Shown here: positions 16,756 to 27,578 of the stretch, in pieces
Numbering within the stretch: position 1 is the stretch's first letter
Layout of the letters: each line of letters begins with the position of its first letter
NCBI GenBank assembly: GCA_017305665.1
Contig: JAFKKH010000009.1
Coordinates: forward strand, 62,001-126,000
DNA: 64,000 bases
Reading direction: 5' to 3'
Source of the DNA: Hyphomicrobiales bacterium
Lineage (GTDB): Bacteria; Pseudomonadota; Alphaproteobacteria; Rhizobiales; Xanthobacteraceae
Notes under the pieces: generated by a model
The model's input: the letters and a program-made list of their open reading frames with translations, nothing else
What the model was told of the DNA's origin: nothing
Database searches by the model: none
Position numbers and translations under genes: made by a program

Positions 16756-17262
16756 ATGATCCATGTCTGCTCGCTTGCCGCGCTTCCTGAAACCGTGAGG
16801 ATCACGGGTGCAAGCCATGTCCTCACTGTGATGGCCAATGTCGCTCAGGTGCAGCGGCCTGCATCCATTCTCGAAGCTAACCATCTGAAAGTGTCGATGG
16901 ATGACATCAACGAGCCAACGGACGGCTTCGTTGCACCGAACGACGATCATGTCATGCAGGTACTAACCTTCGTGCGTGGCTGGGACCGCAAGGCGCCACT
17001 GGTGGTGCATTGCTACGCCGGAATCAGCCGCTCGACCGCGAGCGCCTTCACCGCAGCCTGCGCACTCAATCCACACCGCGACGAAGCCTCTATCGCGAGG
17101 CAAATCCGCGCCGCTTCGCCGATTGCGCAACCGAACCGCCTGATCGTGGCGCTGGCGGATAAGGCGCTCGGTCGCGACGGACGGATGCTGCGCGCCATCG
17201 ACGAAATCGGCCCGGGCAACATGATGATCGAGGGCCGCCCGTTTCAGATCGATCTGGAATAG
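16756..17262 (+). CDS. Small tyrosine/dual-specificity phosphatase-like protein
   Basis: A 168-residue phosphatase with the C-x5-R signature at residues 86-92 (VVHCYAGISRSTAS) and a candidate general acid Asp in SMDDINEPTDG. No signal peptide is present, so it is cytoplasmic. The substrate is not known; such proteins are conserved near the YgfZ/Tag genes in relatives, as I recall. The ATG at 16756 is chosen over a TTG at 16744. It follows the HD gene by 91 bases. Confidence 0.88.
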   Translation: MIHVCSLAALPETVRITGASHVLTVMANVAQVQRPASILEANHLKVSMDDINEPTDGFVAPNDDHVMQVLTFVRGWDRKAPLVVHCYAGISRSTASAFTAACALNPHRDEASIARQIRAASPIAQPNRLIVALADKALGRDGRMLRAIDEIGPGNMMIEGRPFQIDLE

Positions 17263-17441
17263 CCATGGGTGGCTCATAGCTGCATCCTGAACCTCGAAAT
17301 CCGCCATTGCGTTTGAACTTTATCCGGCCAACCTGACACCACCAGAATGCAGTGCCCGCGGATTGGCTCGCGGGGGCTTCCGCCAGATCTTCTTCTCTGG
17401 CCCGTAAAAGCATTGCCGATTGCCCAGCAGTTCGAGGTCTC

Positions 17442-20111
17442 ATGTTCGACTCTCCGTTCGACTTCCTTCCGATTGCCATCGCCATCGTTGCATTCGTCGT
17501 CGCGCGGAAAGCCATGAACGAGACGGCGTTGCTGCGGCGCCGGCTCGATGCAATCGAGGTCGCACAGGCAAGGGTTTCACCGCTGCCACCCAGTTCGGTC
17601 GACATTGAACCAACACTGGCGCCCGCAGTTGTCGCCGAACAAGACGACGCAGCCGCGCCGACTGACGAGCAGGTAACCGCGAGTCCTCCACCCCTGCCCC
17701 CTGAAGCAACGGCTCCGCAATCGCTTCCGCAAGCCACACCCGGTTTGGAAGAACGCCTCGGCACCCGCTGGGTGGTCTGGGTCGGCGGACTGACGCTTGC
17801 GCTCGGCGGCTTCTTCATGGTGCGCTACTCTATCGAGCAGGGATTGCTCGGCCCCGGTGTGCGCACTATTCTCGGCGGATTGTTCGCGCTCGCATTGCTC
17901 GCCGCCGGCGAATGGACACGTCGCAAGGAAAGCCTGTCCACGATCGCGCCGTTGCCGATCGCCAACATCCCGGCGATCCTGACGGCTGCCGGTACCGCCG
18001 TGGCTTTCGCGACAATCTACGCGGCCTACGCATTGTACGACTTTCTCGTGCCCGGAACGGCCTTCGTGCTGCTCGGGCTTGTCGCGATGGCAACGCTCGC
18101 CGCCGCGCTGCTGCATGGACCGGCACTCGCTGGCCTTGGTGTCGTCGGCGCGTTCGTAACGCCAGTCCTCGTCTCTTCAGACAAGCCGGACTACTGGGTG
18201 CTCTATATCTACCTCGCCATTGTCACCGCCGCCGCTTTCGCGCTGGCCCGTGCGCGGCTGTGGCGCTGGCTCGCGGTCACGACCATTGTGTTCGCGATCC
18301 TTTGGACGCTGCCGTGCCTGGATTGCGGACTCGCGATGGTCGGGCCGCACATCTTCCATGCCATCGCCGGCTTCGTGCTGGCTGCGCTGCTGGTGGTGTG
18401 CGGCTTCATGTTCGGGCCACCGGCCGACGCTGGCAAGGTCGAGCCGGTCTCGTCCGGTTCGCTTGCCGCCTATTTGCTGGCTGCAACTGCAATCGTCCTC
18501 GCAAGTATCCACGCGGATGCCGCCATGATCGGATTCGGGATTCTGGTGGCGGCCACCTTATTCGTTGCGTGGCGTGCCGAAGCCGCGACCGGCGCGGTTG
18601 CAGCAGCAGCCATCTTCGTCGCAGCGGTGTTTCTCGAATGGGCGGTGCGGGCCAATCCGGACATGCTGGTGCTGCCGGGCGGGCCGTTACCCGGCATCGT
18701 CCCCACTGCCACGGACGGATCGGTATCACTGCATCTGATTTCGGCGGGGATCTTCGCTGCCGGCTTTGGCGCGGTGGGCTTCCTGGCCCAGGGCCGCTCG
18801 ATCCGCGCGGCCGTGCCCGTGATGTGGTCAGCGGCCGGTGTCTTCACGCCGCTGGCGCTGCTGATCGCACTCTATGCGCGCATCGCGCATCTCGACCGGT
18901 CGGTGCCGTTTGCGATCATGGCCGTCATCCTCGCGGCCCTGTTCGGCGCCGCCACCGAAGCACTAGCCAAGCGCGATCCACGCCCAGGTCTCGCAATCTC
19001 CGCAGCGCTGTTCGCGACCGGCACGCTTGGTGCGCTCGCATTGGCATTCACCTTTGCGCTCGAAAAGGGCTGGCTGACCATCGCGCTCGCCTTGATGTCG
19101 ATGGGAACAGCGTGGATCTCGATGCAGCGGCCGATCCCGTTCCTGCGCTGGATAGCCGCAATCCTCGCCGCGATCGTCGTAGCGCGCGTCGGCTATGAAC
19201 CGCGCATAGCTGGCGATGCTGTCGGCACGACGCCGATCTTCAACTGGCTGCTGGCAGGCTATGGTATCCCTGCGCTGTCATTCTGGATCGGTGCGCGCTT
19301 CCTGCGCCGCCGGGCCGATGACGCGCCACTGCGCATGATCGAAGCGGCAGCGATCCTCTTCACGGTCTTGCTGGCGTTTCTCGAAATCCGCCATTTCGTC
19401 AACGGCGGCAACATCTACCGGGCTTCGGCAGACCTCACCGAGATCGGCCTGCAGGTCAGCGTCGCGCTGGCCATGGCGATCGGGCTGGAACGGCTGCGGT
19501 TACGCAGTGGCAGCATTGTTCACAATGTCAGTGCTGTCCTGCTGACGGTGTTTGCAGGTCTTGCCGTGCTGTTCGGATTGTTCTTCCTCGCAAATCCGAT
19601 GATCTGGCGCATCGACGTCGGCGGCAGCTTCATCAATTTTCTGCTGCTGGGCTACGCGATGCCGGCCGTGCTTGCGTGGCTGCTATCGTATACTGTCGCA
19701 GGCCATCGCCGCGCGGGCTACAGCAACACGATCGCCGCTGGCGCGCTTCTCCTTGCACTGGCCTATCTCTGGTTCGAGATACGACGCCTCTATCACGGAC
19801 CGATCCTGATCCACGGTGGCACCACCGACGCCGAACAATACACCTATTCGATCGCGTGGCTGCTGCTTGGCGTTGCGCTGCTCGGCATCGGCGTGATCGT
19901 CAATTCGCAGCGTGCGCGGTTGGCGTCCGCAGTGGTGATCGCACTGACCATCGTGAAGGCGTTCGTCGTCGATATGTCGACATTGACCGGCATCTACCGG
20001 TCGCTGTCGTTCATCTGCCTTGGCCTCGTGCTGGTGGCGATCGGGTGGCTATATCAGCGCATCCTGTTCCGCCGGACTACGCCACCATCACCCGAAGCTG
20101 CATCGCCCTAG
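17442..20111 (+). CDS. DUF2339 multi-pass membrane protein
   Basis: An 889-residue inner-membrane protein with about 25 hydrophobic helices. An N-terminal helix (residues 3-22) is followed by a short coiled segment (LLRRRLDAIEVAQ) and a Pro/Ala/Glu-rich linker to about residue 100. The conserved LEERLGTRWVVWVGGLTLALGG motif then begins the DUF2339 core. Function is unknown; a role in envelope transport or lipid handling is often guessed but unsupported here. The stop codon overlaps the stop of the convergent ABC permease gene, sharing the four bases CTAG. Confidence 0.9.
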   Translation: MFDSPFDFLPIAIAIVAFVVARKAMNETALLRRRLDAIEVAQARVSPLPPSSVDIEPTLAPAVVAEQDDAAAPTDEQVTASPPPLPPEATAPQSLPQATPGLEERLGTRWVVWVGGLTLALGGFFMVRYSIEQGLLGPGVRTILGGLFALALLAAGEWTRRKESLSTIAPLPIANIPAILTAAGTAVAFATIYAAYALYDFLVPGTAFVLLGLVAMATLAAALLHGPALAGLGVVGAFVTPVLVSSDKPDYWVLYIYLAIVTAAAFALARARLWRWLAVTTIVFAILWTLPCLDCGLAMVGPHIFHAIAGFVLAALLVVCGFMFGPPADAGKVEPVSSGSLAAYLLAATAIVLASIHADAAMIGFGILVAATLFVAWRAEAATGAVAAAAIFVAAVFLEWAVRANPDMLVLPGGPLPGIVPTATDGSVSLHLISAGIFAAGFGAVGFLAQGRSIRAAVPVMWSAAGVFTPLALLIALYARIAHLDRSVPFAIMAVILAALFGAATEALAKRDPRPGLAISAALFATGTLGALALAFTFALEKGWLTIALALMSMGTAWISMQRPIPFLRWIAAILAAIVVARVGYEPRIAGDAVGTTPIFNWLLAGYGIPALSFWIGARFLRRRADDAPLRMIEAAAILFTVLLAFLEIRHFVNGGNIYRASADLTEIGLQVSVALAMAIGLERLRLRSGSIVHNVSAVLLTVFAGLAVLFGLFFLANPMIWRIDVGGSFINFLLLGYAMPAVLAWLLSYTVAGHRRAGYSNTIAAGALLLALAYLWFEIRRLYHGPILIHGGTTDAEQYTYSIAWLLLGVALLGIGVIVNSQRARLASAVVIALTIVKAFVVDMSTLTGIYRSLSFICLGLVLVAIGWLYQRILFRRTTPPSPEAASP

Positions 20112-21070
20112 GCCCGCACCTCCTGACGCTGAAACGCGATGTAGCCGATCACGAACAGCACGATGGTGCCGGCGATCAGTCCAACGGTCTGCGGCCAGAC
20201 GATGATCAGACTCTGACTCAGCGGCAATGGCGCGCCCATCACCGCGCCGCGCAACTGCTCGAGAAACACCGGCCCGAGCGTTCGCGTGGTCGGCGACAAC
20301 ACGCCCACCATGGCTTCGCTGAACAGATGGTTCGGCGATATCCGCGACAGCATCTGGGTCCAGATTCCGGTATCCGGCGTTTGCAACCCGAGCAACGCAT
20401 AGCGCGGATCGGGTGGCGCAATCACCTGTGCGATCGCGGGCGCCAGCATCGGCCACAACACGGTGAGGAACAGCCAGATGCCGAGCGCGACCAGCGCCGC
20501 CGTGGCCGACGAACGGAACACGATCGACAGCAGCATCGCGAGCGCGAGCCAGACGCCGGCGTAAAACACCGCGATCACCAGGAAGGCCAGCGACCGGGCG
20601 ACCTCTTCGCCCCCCGGCGGCACGCCGAGGAAGATCAAGCCGAGGCCGATCACCATCAGCCACAACGCCGCGAGACTCATCGCCAGCGTCACGAGGCCAG
20701 CAAGGAATTTGCCTATCAAAAGCGCATCGCGATAAATCGGCTGCGCCAGTATCCGCGACAACGTCCGGCGGTTGTGTTCACCATTGATGGCATCGAAGCC
20801 CAGCCCGATCGCCATCAGCGGAATCAGAAATCCGAGGATGGCTACGAACGACGGCAACGGCGCATGATTGACCGTAAACAGCCGCAGCAGAAGGAACGGA
20901 TCCTGCGCCGTGGTCCGCCTCAGACTGTCGATCGCACTGTAGAGCGCGGCGAGCGCCGTCAGTACGATCAGCCATTCCAGCACGAACATCCGAGCGCTGG
21001 AGAGGTTGTCTGCCAGTTCCTTGACAGCGACCGCACCGACACCCTGAAAAGGCGAGCCCTCACGCCGCAT
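20108..21070 (-). CDS. ABC-2 type transporter permease, NosY-like
   Basis: A 320-residue integral membrane subunit with six hydrophobic segments. It starts with a short cytoplasmic N-terminus ([19 protein letters not shown]), followed by the [20 protein letters not shown] loop typical of NosY/ABC-2 permeases. The ATG at 21070 overlaps the end of the ATPase gene by 11 bases, so the longer frame to 21196 is ignored. It forms an exporter with the two upstream genes. The substrate is unknown; related systems act in copper-enzyme maturation or gliding and export functions. Confidence 0.88.
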   Translation of the reverse strand: MRREGSPFQGVGAVAVKELADNLSSARMFVLEWLIVLTALAALYSAIDSLRRTTAQDPFLLLRLFTVNHAPLPSFVAILGFLIPLMAIGLGFDAINGEHNRRTLSRILAQPIYRDALLIGKFLAGLVTLAMSLAALWLMVIGLGLIFLGVPPGGEEVARSLAFLVIAVFYAGVWLALAMLLSIVFRSSATAALVALGIWLFLTVLWPMLAPAIAQVIAPPDPRYALLGLQTPDTGIWTQMLSRISPNHLFSEAMVGVLSPTTRTLGPVFLEQLRGAVMGAPLPLSQSLIIVWPQTVGLIAGTIVLFVIGYIAFQRQEVRA

Positions 21071-22031
21071 GACGCGCCCCCTGTGTTTCGCCGGCCTGGC
21101 TTTGGAAGTAGCGTGCATAGATGGCTTCGAGGCTCGGTTCATCGACCGACAGGCGCCGTAACGATCCATTGGCGGCCACGACGGCGCGCGCCGCATCGGG
21201 CCGCACGTCGCGATCTGCGGTCATCCGGAAGCGATCCGCCGCCAATGTCTCGACCCCGGTGACGCCCGGGATCGCGGCGAGCCGCCGGTCCAGTCCGCTA
21301 CCATCGGCCTCCACCTCAACCACGAAGCCCGCACCCAGCACTTGGCGCGCAAGGTCGGCAACGGCACCCATCAGCACGATACGCCCAGACTGGAACAACG
21401 CGACGCGATTACAGACCCGCTGCACCTGATCAAGCATATGCGAGGACAGCAGCACCGTGACGCCTTCTGCTCTCAGTTCGCCAACCAGGCCGAGAAACTC
21501 GATCGTCGACTGGGGATCGAGCCCGGAGGTTGGCTCATCGAGGATCGCGATCTCGGCCTGCTTGACGATGATTTCGGCAAGCCCAAGCCGCTGACGCATG
21601 CCACGCGAGAACGTGGCAACGCGCTTGTCAGCGACATCGAGCAGCCGGACACGCGCGAGCGCGGCGGTGATCCGCCGCGCTCGTTCCGCGGGTCGAAGCC
21701 CCATCAGCTTGGAGGTATAAGCCAGGTTCTCAACCGCGGTAAGGTGATCGTAGAAGCCGACCGAATCCGGCAGATAGCCAACCCTGCGCTTCACTTGCAG
21801 TGGCGCCCGCGCCGGATCGTCACCCAGCACATGGATCGACCCTCCGGAAATTTCCGTCAGCCCGAGCATCATCAGAATGGTCGTGGTCTTACCGGCGCCA
21901 TTCGGACCGAGCAGCCCAAAGGTCTCGCCCTTGGCGATGTCGAAGGTGATGCGATCGACCACGCTGACGTCACCATAACGTTTGGTCAGGTCGCGGGCGG
22001 CGATGACAATGTCATTTGCTGTTTCGCTCAT
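21060..22031 (-). CDS. ABC transporter ATP-binding protein (ABC-2 exporter)
   Basis: A 323-residue ATPase that pairs with the NosY-like permease. It has Walker [10 protein letters not shown] near residues 42-50, signature [13 protein letters not shown], Walker [13 protein letters not shown], and a switch His in [11 protein letters not shown]. The signature has SRG rather than SGG. A C-terminal regulatory extension of about 100 residues (from [12 protein letters not shown]) is common in this subgroup. The gene start overlaps the stop of the NEW3-domain gene by ATGA, so all three are one operon. Confidence 0.92.
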   Translation of the reverse strand: MSETANDIVIAARDLTKRYGDVSVVDRITFDIAKGETFGLLGPNGAGKTTTILMMLGLTEISGGSIHVLGDDPARAPLQVKRRVGYLPDSVGFYDHLTAVENLAYTSKLMGLRPAERARRITAALARVRLLDVADKRVATFSRGMRQRLGLAEIIVKQAEIAILDEPTSGLDPQSTIEFLGLVGELRAEGVTVLLSSHMLDQVQRVCNRVALFQSGRIVLMGAVADLARQVLGAGFVVEVEADGSGLDRRLAAIPGVTGVETLAADRFRMTADRDVRPDAARAVVAANGSLRRLSVDEPSLEAIYARYFQSQAGETQGARHAA

Positions 22032-23191
22032 CGGCGTCCAAACCTCGCAACCGCGCCCAGCATCAGAAGCAGTGCCACGCCGATCACGCCGGCACCTGCG
22101 ATACCCCAGACCGTCGATGTCGAAACGGTCACGCGAAACTGGCCGGAGGCCGTATCGCCGCGCGATGTGGCGGTGACTGTCGTCATGTAGTCGCCGGCAA
22201 GTGACTTGTCGCTCGGCGTGAGCAGCGCCTGCACCTCGGTATCCTTGCCGGGCACCAGTCGGTCGATGGTCGAGGGCTGGAACGTCACCTTCCAGCCGGT
22301 CGGCGCGCTGGCGGACAGCTTGATGTTGTCGGCGGGTGCGCTGCCACTGTTGGTGACGACAATCGGGATCGACGTCTGCTTCGCGGCGACGGCACGCGCG
22401 CTCAACAATCCATCACGCCCAGCGACCTGGAGTTGCGGTTGGCCCGCGATATCGAGCGCAAGGTCGGTCTTGGCCGTTGCGTCCTCGGCTTTTACCGTCA
22501 CGGTAACGGGAAAATGTCCCCCATCCACCGTGCCGGGGGGCCGTACCTTGAGCTTGATGTCCTTGGATTGGCCGGCATTGATCGGGATTGAGGAGAGTTC
22601 CTGCGTGCCGTAGGCCTCCGTGAACGAGGTCTCGAAATTGGGCGGCGCGTCAGCGGCGAAACTCGCGACCAGATTGCGGCCGCTGTCGTTCTTGATGGTC
22701 AGGGTATATTCGAAGTTGGACTTCGGACTGCCGCGCAGCGACGGCAGCTTGGACTCGACCGTCAGTTTGGCCGGCAATTCCTTCGCCAGCGCCACCGCGA
22801 CCGGTAAACTCGCCTCATTGCCCTGCCCTTCCGCCTTCACGGTCAGCGTTTGTGCCGTCATGCTCGCATTCTTCGGCACGTCGAGACGAAGCTGAAGCGA
22901 GACGTTGGCATCCGGTCCCGGCATCGCCGCGGCAACCGGCTGACCGCCGCCGAGCAGCGTCGCGGTCCAGCCACTCGGAACGCCGGTCACTGAAAGCTGG
23001 TAACGCTCCGGTGCGAGACCATAGTTTTGCAGGCGGAGCGGAATGGTGGAGGTCGTACCCGGCCTGACGGTGACCGCCGGATAGTCGGTCATCAGGTACA
23101 GGCCCTTGATGTCGTGCGAGTCGGCTGCCTGCGCCGCAGGTGCGCTCAGACAAATAGCAATGGCTATGGGCGCGAGGAAAAGCGCTCGCAT
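22028..23191 (-). CDS. NEW3-domain secreted protein, membrane-anchored, ABC partner
   Basis: A 387-residue exported protein. Residues 1-22 are a signal peptide ending in AQAA. The middle holds repeated immunoglobulin-like NEW3 modules ([54 protein letters not shown]). One C-terminal helix ([17 protein letters not shown]) is followed by GRR and anchors it in the membrane facing the periplasm. The ATG at 23191 begins the signal peptide; the frame upstream is noise. As first gene of the ABC operon it probably receives or guides the exported substrate. The family has no firm function. Confidence 0.85.
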   Translation of the reverse strand: MRALFLAPIAIAICLSAPAAQAADSHDIKGLYLMTDYPAVTVRPGTTSTIPLRLQNYGLAPERYQLSVTGVPSGWTATLLGGGQPVAAAMPGPDANVSLQLRLDVPKNASMTAQTLTVKAEGQGNEASLPVAVALAKELPAKLTVESKLPSLRGSPKSNFEYTLTIKNDSGRNLVASFAADAPPNFETSFTEAYGTQELSSIPINAGQSKDIKLKVRPPGTVDGGHFPVTVTVKAEDATAKTDLALDIAGQPQLQVAGRDGLLSARAVAAKQTSIPIVVTNSGSAPADNIKLSASAPTGWKVTFQPSTIDRLVPGKDTEVQALLTPSDKSLAGDYMTTVTATSRGDTASGQFRVTVSTSTVWGIAGAGVIGVALLLMLGAVARFGRR

Positions 23192-23419
23192 GGGACACTC
23201 CATGAGATGTTTGCAGGATCTGGTTTGGTCGCCACCTGCAGGAATCCGGCCGGGGAAGCCGTTAGGCTGCAGCAATGGGTTGCGGCGATTATTGAGTCGA
23301 TCGTGACCAAAACCGTACAAAGTTTTGGAGATTTTTAGGCAGCAAATGACGAGTTCGCGAGCGACACGCGAAAATCGACAATCGTCGTAATGCTTTAGTC
23401 GAAGCGAGCGCGCGAACGC

Positions 23420-24190
23420 TCAGGCCGCGCGCCGGCGAACCAACAGCGCTTCACCGAACGCCTGAAACAATGTCCGGTTGATTGGATTCCGCTGCGGGTC
23501 GTATTCGGCGTGCCATTGCACACCGAGCGCAAACGACGGCGCGTCGGCAATACGGATCGCCTCAATGGTTCCGTCCTCGGCCACGCCCTCGATGATCACG
23601 CGCTGTCCGGGATCGAGGATGCCCTGACCGTGCAGCGAATTGACGCGAATGGTCTCGCAACCGAGCAATCGCGCGAACACACCGTCCTTGATCAGACTGA
23701 CATCGTGACGATCGGCAAAAATGACGGTCGGATCCGGATGGATCTCGCCGTTCTCCAGCCTCGGCATCCGGTGATTCATTCGCCCCGGCAGTTCGCGTAT
23801 CTCGGGATGCAGCGAACCGCCGAACGCGACGTTCATTTCCTGCAAGCCGCGGCAGATGCCGAAGATCGGCACACCGCGGGCCACACAGGCCTCGGCGAGA
23901 GACAATGCGAGATCGTCCCGGCTAATGTCGTAGGGCTCGTGCTTCGGATCAGGCGCGGTCTTGAAGCGGCTCGGATGAACATTGGCGCGTGCACCCGTCA
24001 AAACGATGCCATCGACGGAATCCAGCAGCGCGCCAATCTCCGTGATCTCAGGACAGCCTGCGAACATCAGCGGCAGCGCGCCGGCGACCTCGGCGATCGC
24101 CCGCAGGTTCCGCTCGCCGACCATTTGGACAGCGAACCGGTTTTCGACACGGTGCGAATTCCCGATCACTCCGACCACCGGCTTCTTCAT
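23420..24190 (-). CDS. Gamma-glutamyl-gamma-aminobutyrate hydrolase family protein (class I GATase-like)
   Basis: A 256-residue peptidase C26 enzyme. The nucleophile is Cys113 in GICRGLQEMNVAFGGSL, and the His and Glu of the triad are in QWHAEYD (His227, Glu229). PuuD-type enzymes cleave gamma-glutamyl-GABA in putrescine use; no other puu gene lies nearby, so the actual substrate is open. The protein opens with MKKPVVGVIGNSHRV, the normal family start. It is a single-gene unit with 228 bases to the next same-strand gene downstream. Confidence 0.9.
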   Translation of the reverse strand: MKKPVVGVIGNSHRVENRFAVQMVGERNLRAIAEVAGALPLMFAGCPEITEIGALLDSVDGIVLTGARANVHPSRFKTAPDPKHEPYDISRDDLALSLAEACVARGVPIFGICRGLQEMNVAFGGSLHPEIRELPGRMNHRMPRLENGEIHPDPTVIFADRHDVSLIKDGVFARLLGCETIRVNSLHGQGILDPGQRVIIEGVAEDGTIEAIRIADAPSFALGVQWHAEYDPQRNPINRTLFQAFGEALLVRRRAA

Positions 24191-24415
24191 CGTCGGGTGG
24201 CCCTTTGCATCAGGGCGTAATTCACATGCGTGGACATTGATCGATTTCGCGAGTTAGGCCCGGCGGCAAATTATCCCGCCAAAATGCCTTTCCGTCCGAT
24301 CATGCCTTGGGACTCGTGCCGGATCAACAGCTTACGCTTGCATCAGCCATGCTCATGCGCCGGAGAATGGTCGCATGCTGCTCATGGCTGGATAATCTTG
24401 TCCGCCGACCCGGGC

Positions 24416-25018
24416 TTACTCGGTCGAGCGGCGAAGCTCCGGAACGCCTTCGTCCTTGGCCGGATCGGATTTCGCAACCGGCTTCACCGGATCGATCTTG
24501 GCGCTTTCGACCTGTGGGGTCTCGACACGCGCGGTAATCTCGGTATTCGACGCATCGGCGGTCCGCGCACCATGCCGACGGGAATGCGTATGCGGTCGCG
24601 CGACAGCGCGCGTCAGCAGCATCTGCCGGCCACCCTGATGGTTGAAGTCGCAATAGGCGAAGCCCATACCGGAGACCGATCCGCGGAAGCTACGGTCGTT
24701 CTTCTTGTCGAGGTTGAAACAAGGCTCGAACGGAATGCCCTTGATCGACGCGCAGACGGCCTGACCGCGTACCTGAAGCGTATTGCCCGGCAATCTCATG
24801 TGGCGTACCGGACCCGAACCGCTGAACTGCACAGCGCCCGCCGCACCGCCATCCTCAAACACCCGGCCAGCGCCGCGCGTACCATCGAAGCAGGTGAAGG
24901 CGAAGACCTTGCCGGCGACGAACCGCTTGGCCTCATCGGCCGTCATCATTTGACCGGCCATAGCGGGCGCCACGATTGCACCGGTGACCAGAGCTCCAAA
25001 CAGAAAACGCGCGAGCAT
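24416..25018 (-). CDS. Conserved secreted protein (200 aa), unknown function
   Basis: A 200-residue periplasmic protein. Residues 1-22 are a signal peptide ending in AMAG. The mature part has four cysteines (FTCFDG, AVCASIK, EPCFN, AYCDFN), which suggest two disulfides. A Lys/Pro/Val-rich disordered tail starts near residue 150. The opening MTADEAKRFVAGKVFAFTCFDGT recalls small secreted proteins of Bradyrhizobium relatives, with no known activity. The regions on either side (24191-24415 and 25019-25136) show no gene. Confidence 0.8.
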   Translation of the reverse strand: MLARFLFGALVTGAIVAPAMAGQMMTADEAKRFVAGKVFAFTCFDGTRGAGRVFEDGGAAGAVQFSGSGPVRHMRLPGNTLQVRGQAVCASIKGIPFEPCFNLDKKNDRSFRGSVSGMGFAYCDFNHQGGRQMLLTRAVARPHTHSRRHGARTADASNTEITARVETPQVESAKIDPVKPVAKSDPAKDEGVPELRRSTE

Positions 25019-25136
25019 GATGCAACTCCGACAAACTGAGCGCGGGCAACCGCCGGTGGCGACGTTCTTTACCCGCTGCTTACCATACCAACCGTGGCAA
25101 CATTGGAGCAGCTTGGTTGGTAAAGTCTGAACATCC

Positions 25137-26123
25137 CTAAGGAATTTTTACCACGATGCGGCCGCGAACCTGACCGGCAAGAATTTTGGGGCCGGTTTCG
25201 ATCACTTCAGCCAGGCCAATTTCATGAGTAATTTCAGATAGTTTTGTCCGATCCAGATCGCTCGCGAGTCGTGTCCAGGCAGTTCTCCGAAGCTCGATCG
25301 GGCACATCACGGAGTCGATGCCAAGGAGACACACTCCGCGCAAAATGAACGGCGCGACCGACGATGGCAGGTCCATGCCCGCGGCAAGGCCGCAAGCAGC
25401 GATGGCACCCCGATATTTCGTCGTCGACAGTAGGTTGGCGAGCGTGGTGGAGCCGACACTGTCGACGCCTCCCGCCCAGCGCTCTTTCGCCAACGGCTTG
25501 GCCGGCCCGGACAGCTCGTTGCGGTCGATCACTTCGGCAGCACCGAGATCCTTCAGATAACCGGCTTCCGACATGCGGCCGGTGGAGGCGATGACATGAT
25601 GGCCCAGCTTCGAGAGTACGGCGATCGCGACCGACCCGACGCCGCCAGCCGCGCCAGTCACGACCACGGGGCCATCCTTCGGCGTCACGCCGTGCTTTTC
25701 CAGTGCCAGCACCGAGAGCATCGCGGTGTAGCCTGCGGTGCCGATCGCCATGGCGTCGCGTGCCGTAAGGCCCGCGGGCAGCGCCACCAGCCAATCGCCC
25801 TTGACGCGGGCTTTCTCGGCATAGGCCCCGAGATGGGTCTCTCCCATCCCCCAGCCGTTGCACACGACCTTGTCGCCGGCCTTCCAGGCTGGATGCGATG
25901 ACTGCTCGACCGTGCCGGCGAAATCGATCCCTGCGATCATCGGAAACCGCCGCACCACCGGCGCCTTGCCGGTGACCGCCAGACCGTCCTTGTAGTTCAC
26001 CGTGGACCATTCGACGCGAACGGTGACATCACCGTCCATCAACTCGGCTTCGTCGAACTCGGTCAGCGCGGCTGTTGTGCCCTTCTCGGCCTTGTCGATG
26101 CGGATCGCCTTGAATGTCGCCAC
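25137..26123 (-). CDS. MDR oxidoreductase, acrylyl-CoA reductase (AcuI/YhdH)-like
   Basis: A 328-residue zinc-independent medium-chain reductase that would reduce acrylyl-CoA or a related enone with NADPH. YhdH-type features are [17 protein letters not shown] near the start, the nucleotide-binding loop [16 protein letters not shown], and [20 protein letters not shown] after it. The GTG start is chosen because it begins the family N-terminus (ATFKAIRID) and has AGGGAG upstream; the frame extends to 26189 without support. It lies 49 bases downstream of the MFS gene, so the two may be co-transcribed. Confidence 0.9.
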   Translation of the reverse strand: MATFKAIRIDKAEKGTTAALTEFDEAELMDGDVTVRVEWSTVNYKDGLAVTGKAPVVRRFPMIAGIDFAGTVEQSSHPAWKAGDKVVCNGWGMGETHLGAYAEKARVKGDWLVALPAGLTARDAMAIGTAGYTAMLSVLALEKHGVTPKDGPVVVTGAAGGVGSVAIAVLSKLGHHVIASTGRMSEAGYLKDLGAAEVIDRNELSGPAKPLAKERWAGGVDSVGSTTLANLLSTTKYRGAIAACGLAAGMDLPSSVAPFILRGVCLLGIDSVMCPIELRRTAWTRLASDLDRTKLSEITHEIGLAEVIETGPKILAGQVRGRIVVKIP

Positions 26124-26172
26124 GCCTGAACTCCCTGCGTTTTCTGCTGAAGACCTCAGGAGGTTTAGCGGA

Positions 26173-27417
26173 TTATGTAGGCTGCGCAACCGGCCGCTGT
26201 ACCGGAGCCTCGACGATCGGCAGGTTGATCAGTGCCGACAACACGCCGAACAGCACCGAAAGCCACCACACCGGCGCGTACGAGCCGAAATGATCGAACA
26301 CCACACCGCCCAACAGCGCACCGAGGAACCCGCCGACCTGATGGCTGAAGAAGGCGAAGCCGTACAGTGTCGCGAGCCATCGGGTGCCAAACATCAGCGC
26401 AACGAGGCTCGATGTCGGCGGCACTGTGGATAGCCAGGTCACACCGGTGACAATGCCGAAAGCTACCGCCGAGAACGTTGTCATCGGCACGGAGATGAAG
26501 ACCACGATCGACAGTGCGCGAATGAAGTAGATCGACGACAGGATGTAGCGCTTCGGAACCTTGGTCGAGAGCCAGCCAACACTCAGCGATCCGATGATGT
26601 TGAACAAACCAATTGCGGCCAACACCCAGCCACCGGTTTGCGCCGGCAGGCCGCGATCGACCAGATAAGCCGGCAGATGCGCGGTGATGAACGCGAGTTG
26701 AAAACCGCAAGTGAAGAAGCCGAGCACGAGCAGCACATAGGAGCGATGACCGAACGCTTCCGCCAGTGCGCTCCTGAACGATTGATCGTGGGTTTCGGCA
26801 ACCGGGTTGGCATCGCCGGTCGGGGTCGATAGCACAAGCGCGAACGGCACCACGAACAGCATGAGCACAGCGAACACGGTCAGCGCCGGCTGCCAGCCGA
26901 AATTGTCGATCAGTGCAACGCTGAACGGCGCGAACACGAATTGTCCGAACGAGCCCGCCGCGGTACCGGCGCCAAGCGCGATGCCTCTCCATTCGGTCGG
27001 CAGCAACTTGCCGAACGCGGACAACACCAGATTAAACGAACAGCCGGACAGACCGAAACCGATCAGGAATCCGGCGCCGACATTCAGCGACAGTGGCGTG
27101 CCAGCATAGCGCATCACGATCAGACCGGCGGCATACATCAGCGCGCCCACGCAGATCACGCGCACGCTGCCGAACCGGTCCGCGATAGCGCCGGCAAAAG
27201 GCTGGCCGATTCCCCACAACAGGTTCTGGATCGCAAATGCGAGCGCAAAGACGTCGCGGCCCCAGGAAAACTCTCGACTCATCGGCTGCATGAAAAAGCC
27301 GAACGTCGAACGCGGCCCGAACGTCAGCATGCCGATGAGGCAGCCGCAGACGATAATCATCAGCGGCGTGCGCCAACCACTTCCATCCCGAACCGGACGC
27401 GCCTTGTCTTCAGCCAT
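26173..27417 (-). CDS. MFS transporter
   Basis: A 414-residue inner-membrane carrier with twelve predicted helices in two halves joined by a cytoplasmic loop near residues 200-220 ([16 protein letters not shown]). The motif-A-like segment [12 protein letters not shown] lies between helices 2 and 3, and the second-half counterpart is [11 protein letters not shown]. The overall pattern resembles oxalate/formate or monocarboxylate carriers. Proximity to an AcuI-like reductase hints at a short organic acid, which is inference. Confidence 0.9.
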   Translation of the reverse strand: MAEDKARPVRDGSGWRTPLMIIVCGCLIGMLTFGPRSTFGFFMQPMSREFSWGRDVFALAFAIQNLLWGIGQPFAGAIADRFGSVRVICVGALMYAAGLIVMRYAGTPLSLNVGAGFLIGFGLSGCSFNLVLSAFGKLLPTEWRGIALGAGTAAGSFGQFVFAPFSVALIDNFGWQPALTVFAVLMLFVVPFALVLSTPTGDANPVAETHDQSFRSALAEAFGHRSYVLLVLGFFTCGFQLAFITAHLPAYLVDRGLPAQTGGWVLAAIGLFNIIGSLSVGWLSTKVPKRYILSSIYFIRALSIVVFISVPMTTFSAVAFGIVTGVTWLSTVPPTSSLVALMFGTRWLATLYGFAFFSHQVGGFLGALLGGVVFDHFGSYAPVWWLSVLFGVLSALINLPIVEAPVQRPVAQPT

Positions 27418-27462
27418 CGCAAAACCTCACATGCCGCGCTCCGGACCATATTGAGACGCGTG

Positions 27463-27482
27463 CGGCCCGCACCAGCGGGCCG
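27463..27482 (-). terminator. GC-rich hairpin between sleB-like gene and MFS gene
   Basis: CGGCCCGC-ACCA-GCGGGCCG forms a perfect 8-bp stem with a 4-base loop. It is placed downstream of the hydrolase gene and before the MFS start, but lacks a T-tract, so termination would be partial at best. Confidence 0.35.
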
Positions 27483-27578
27483 AGGCGGAAGTTAATGCGT
27501 TTGCATGAAAATGCCAACTCGCGCCAGGCACAAATCGGCCAACGCAATCCAGCGATGCGATGTGAGAGCCGGATGGCG

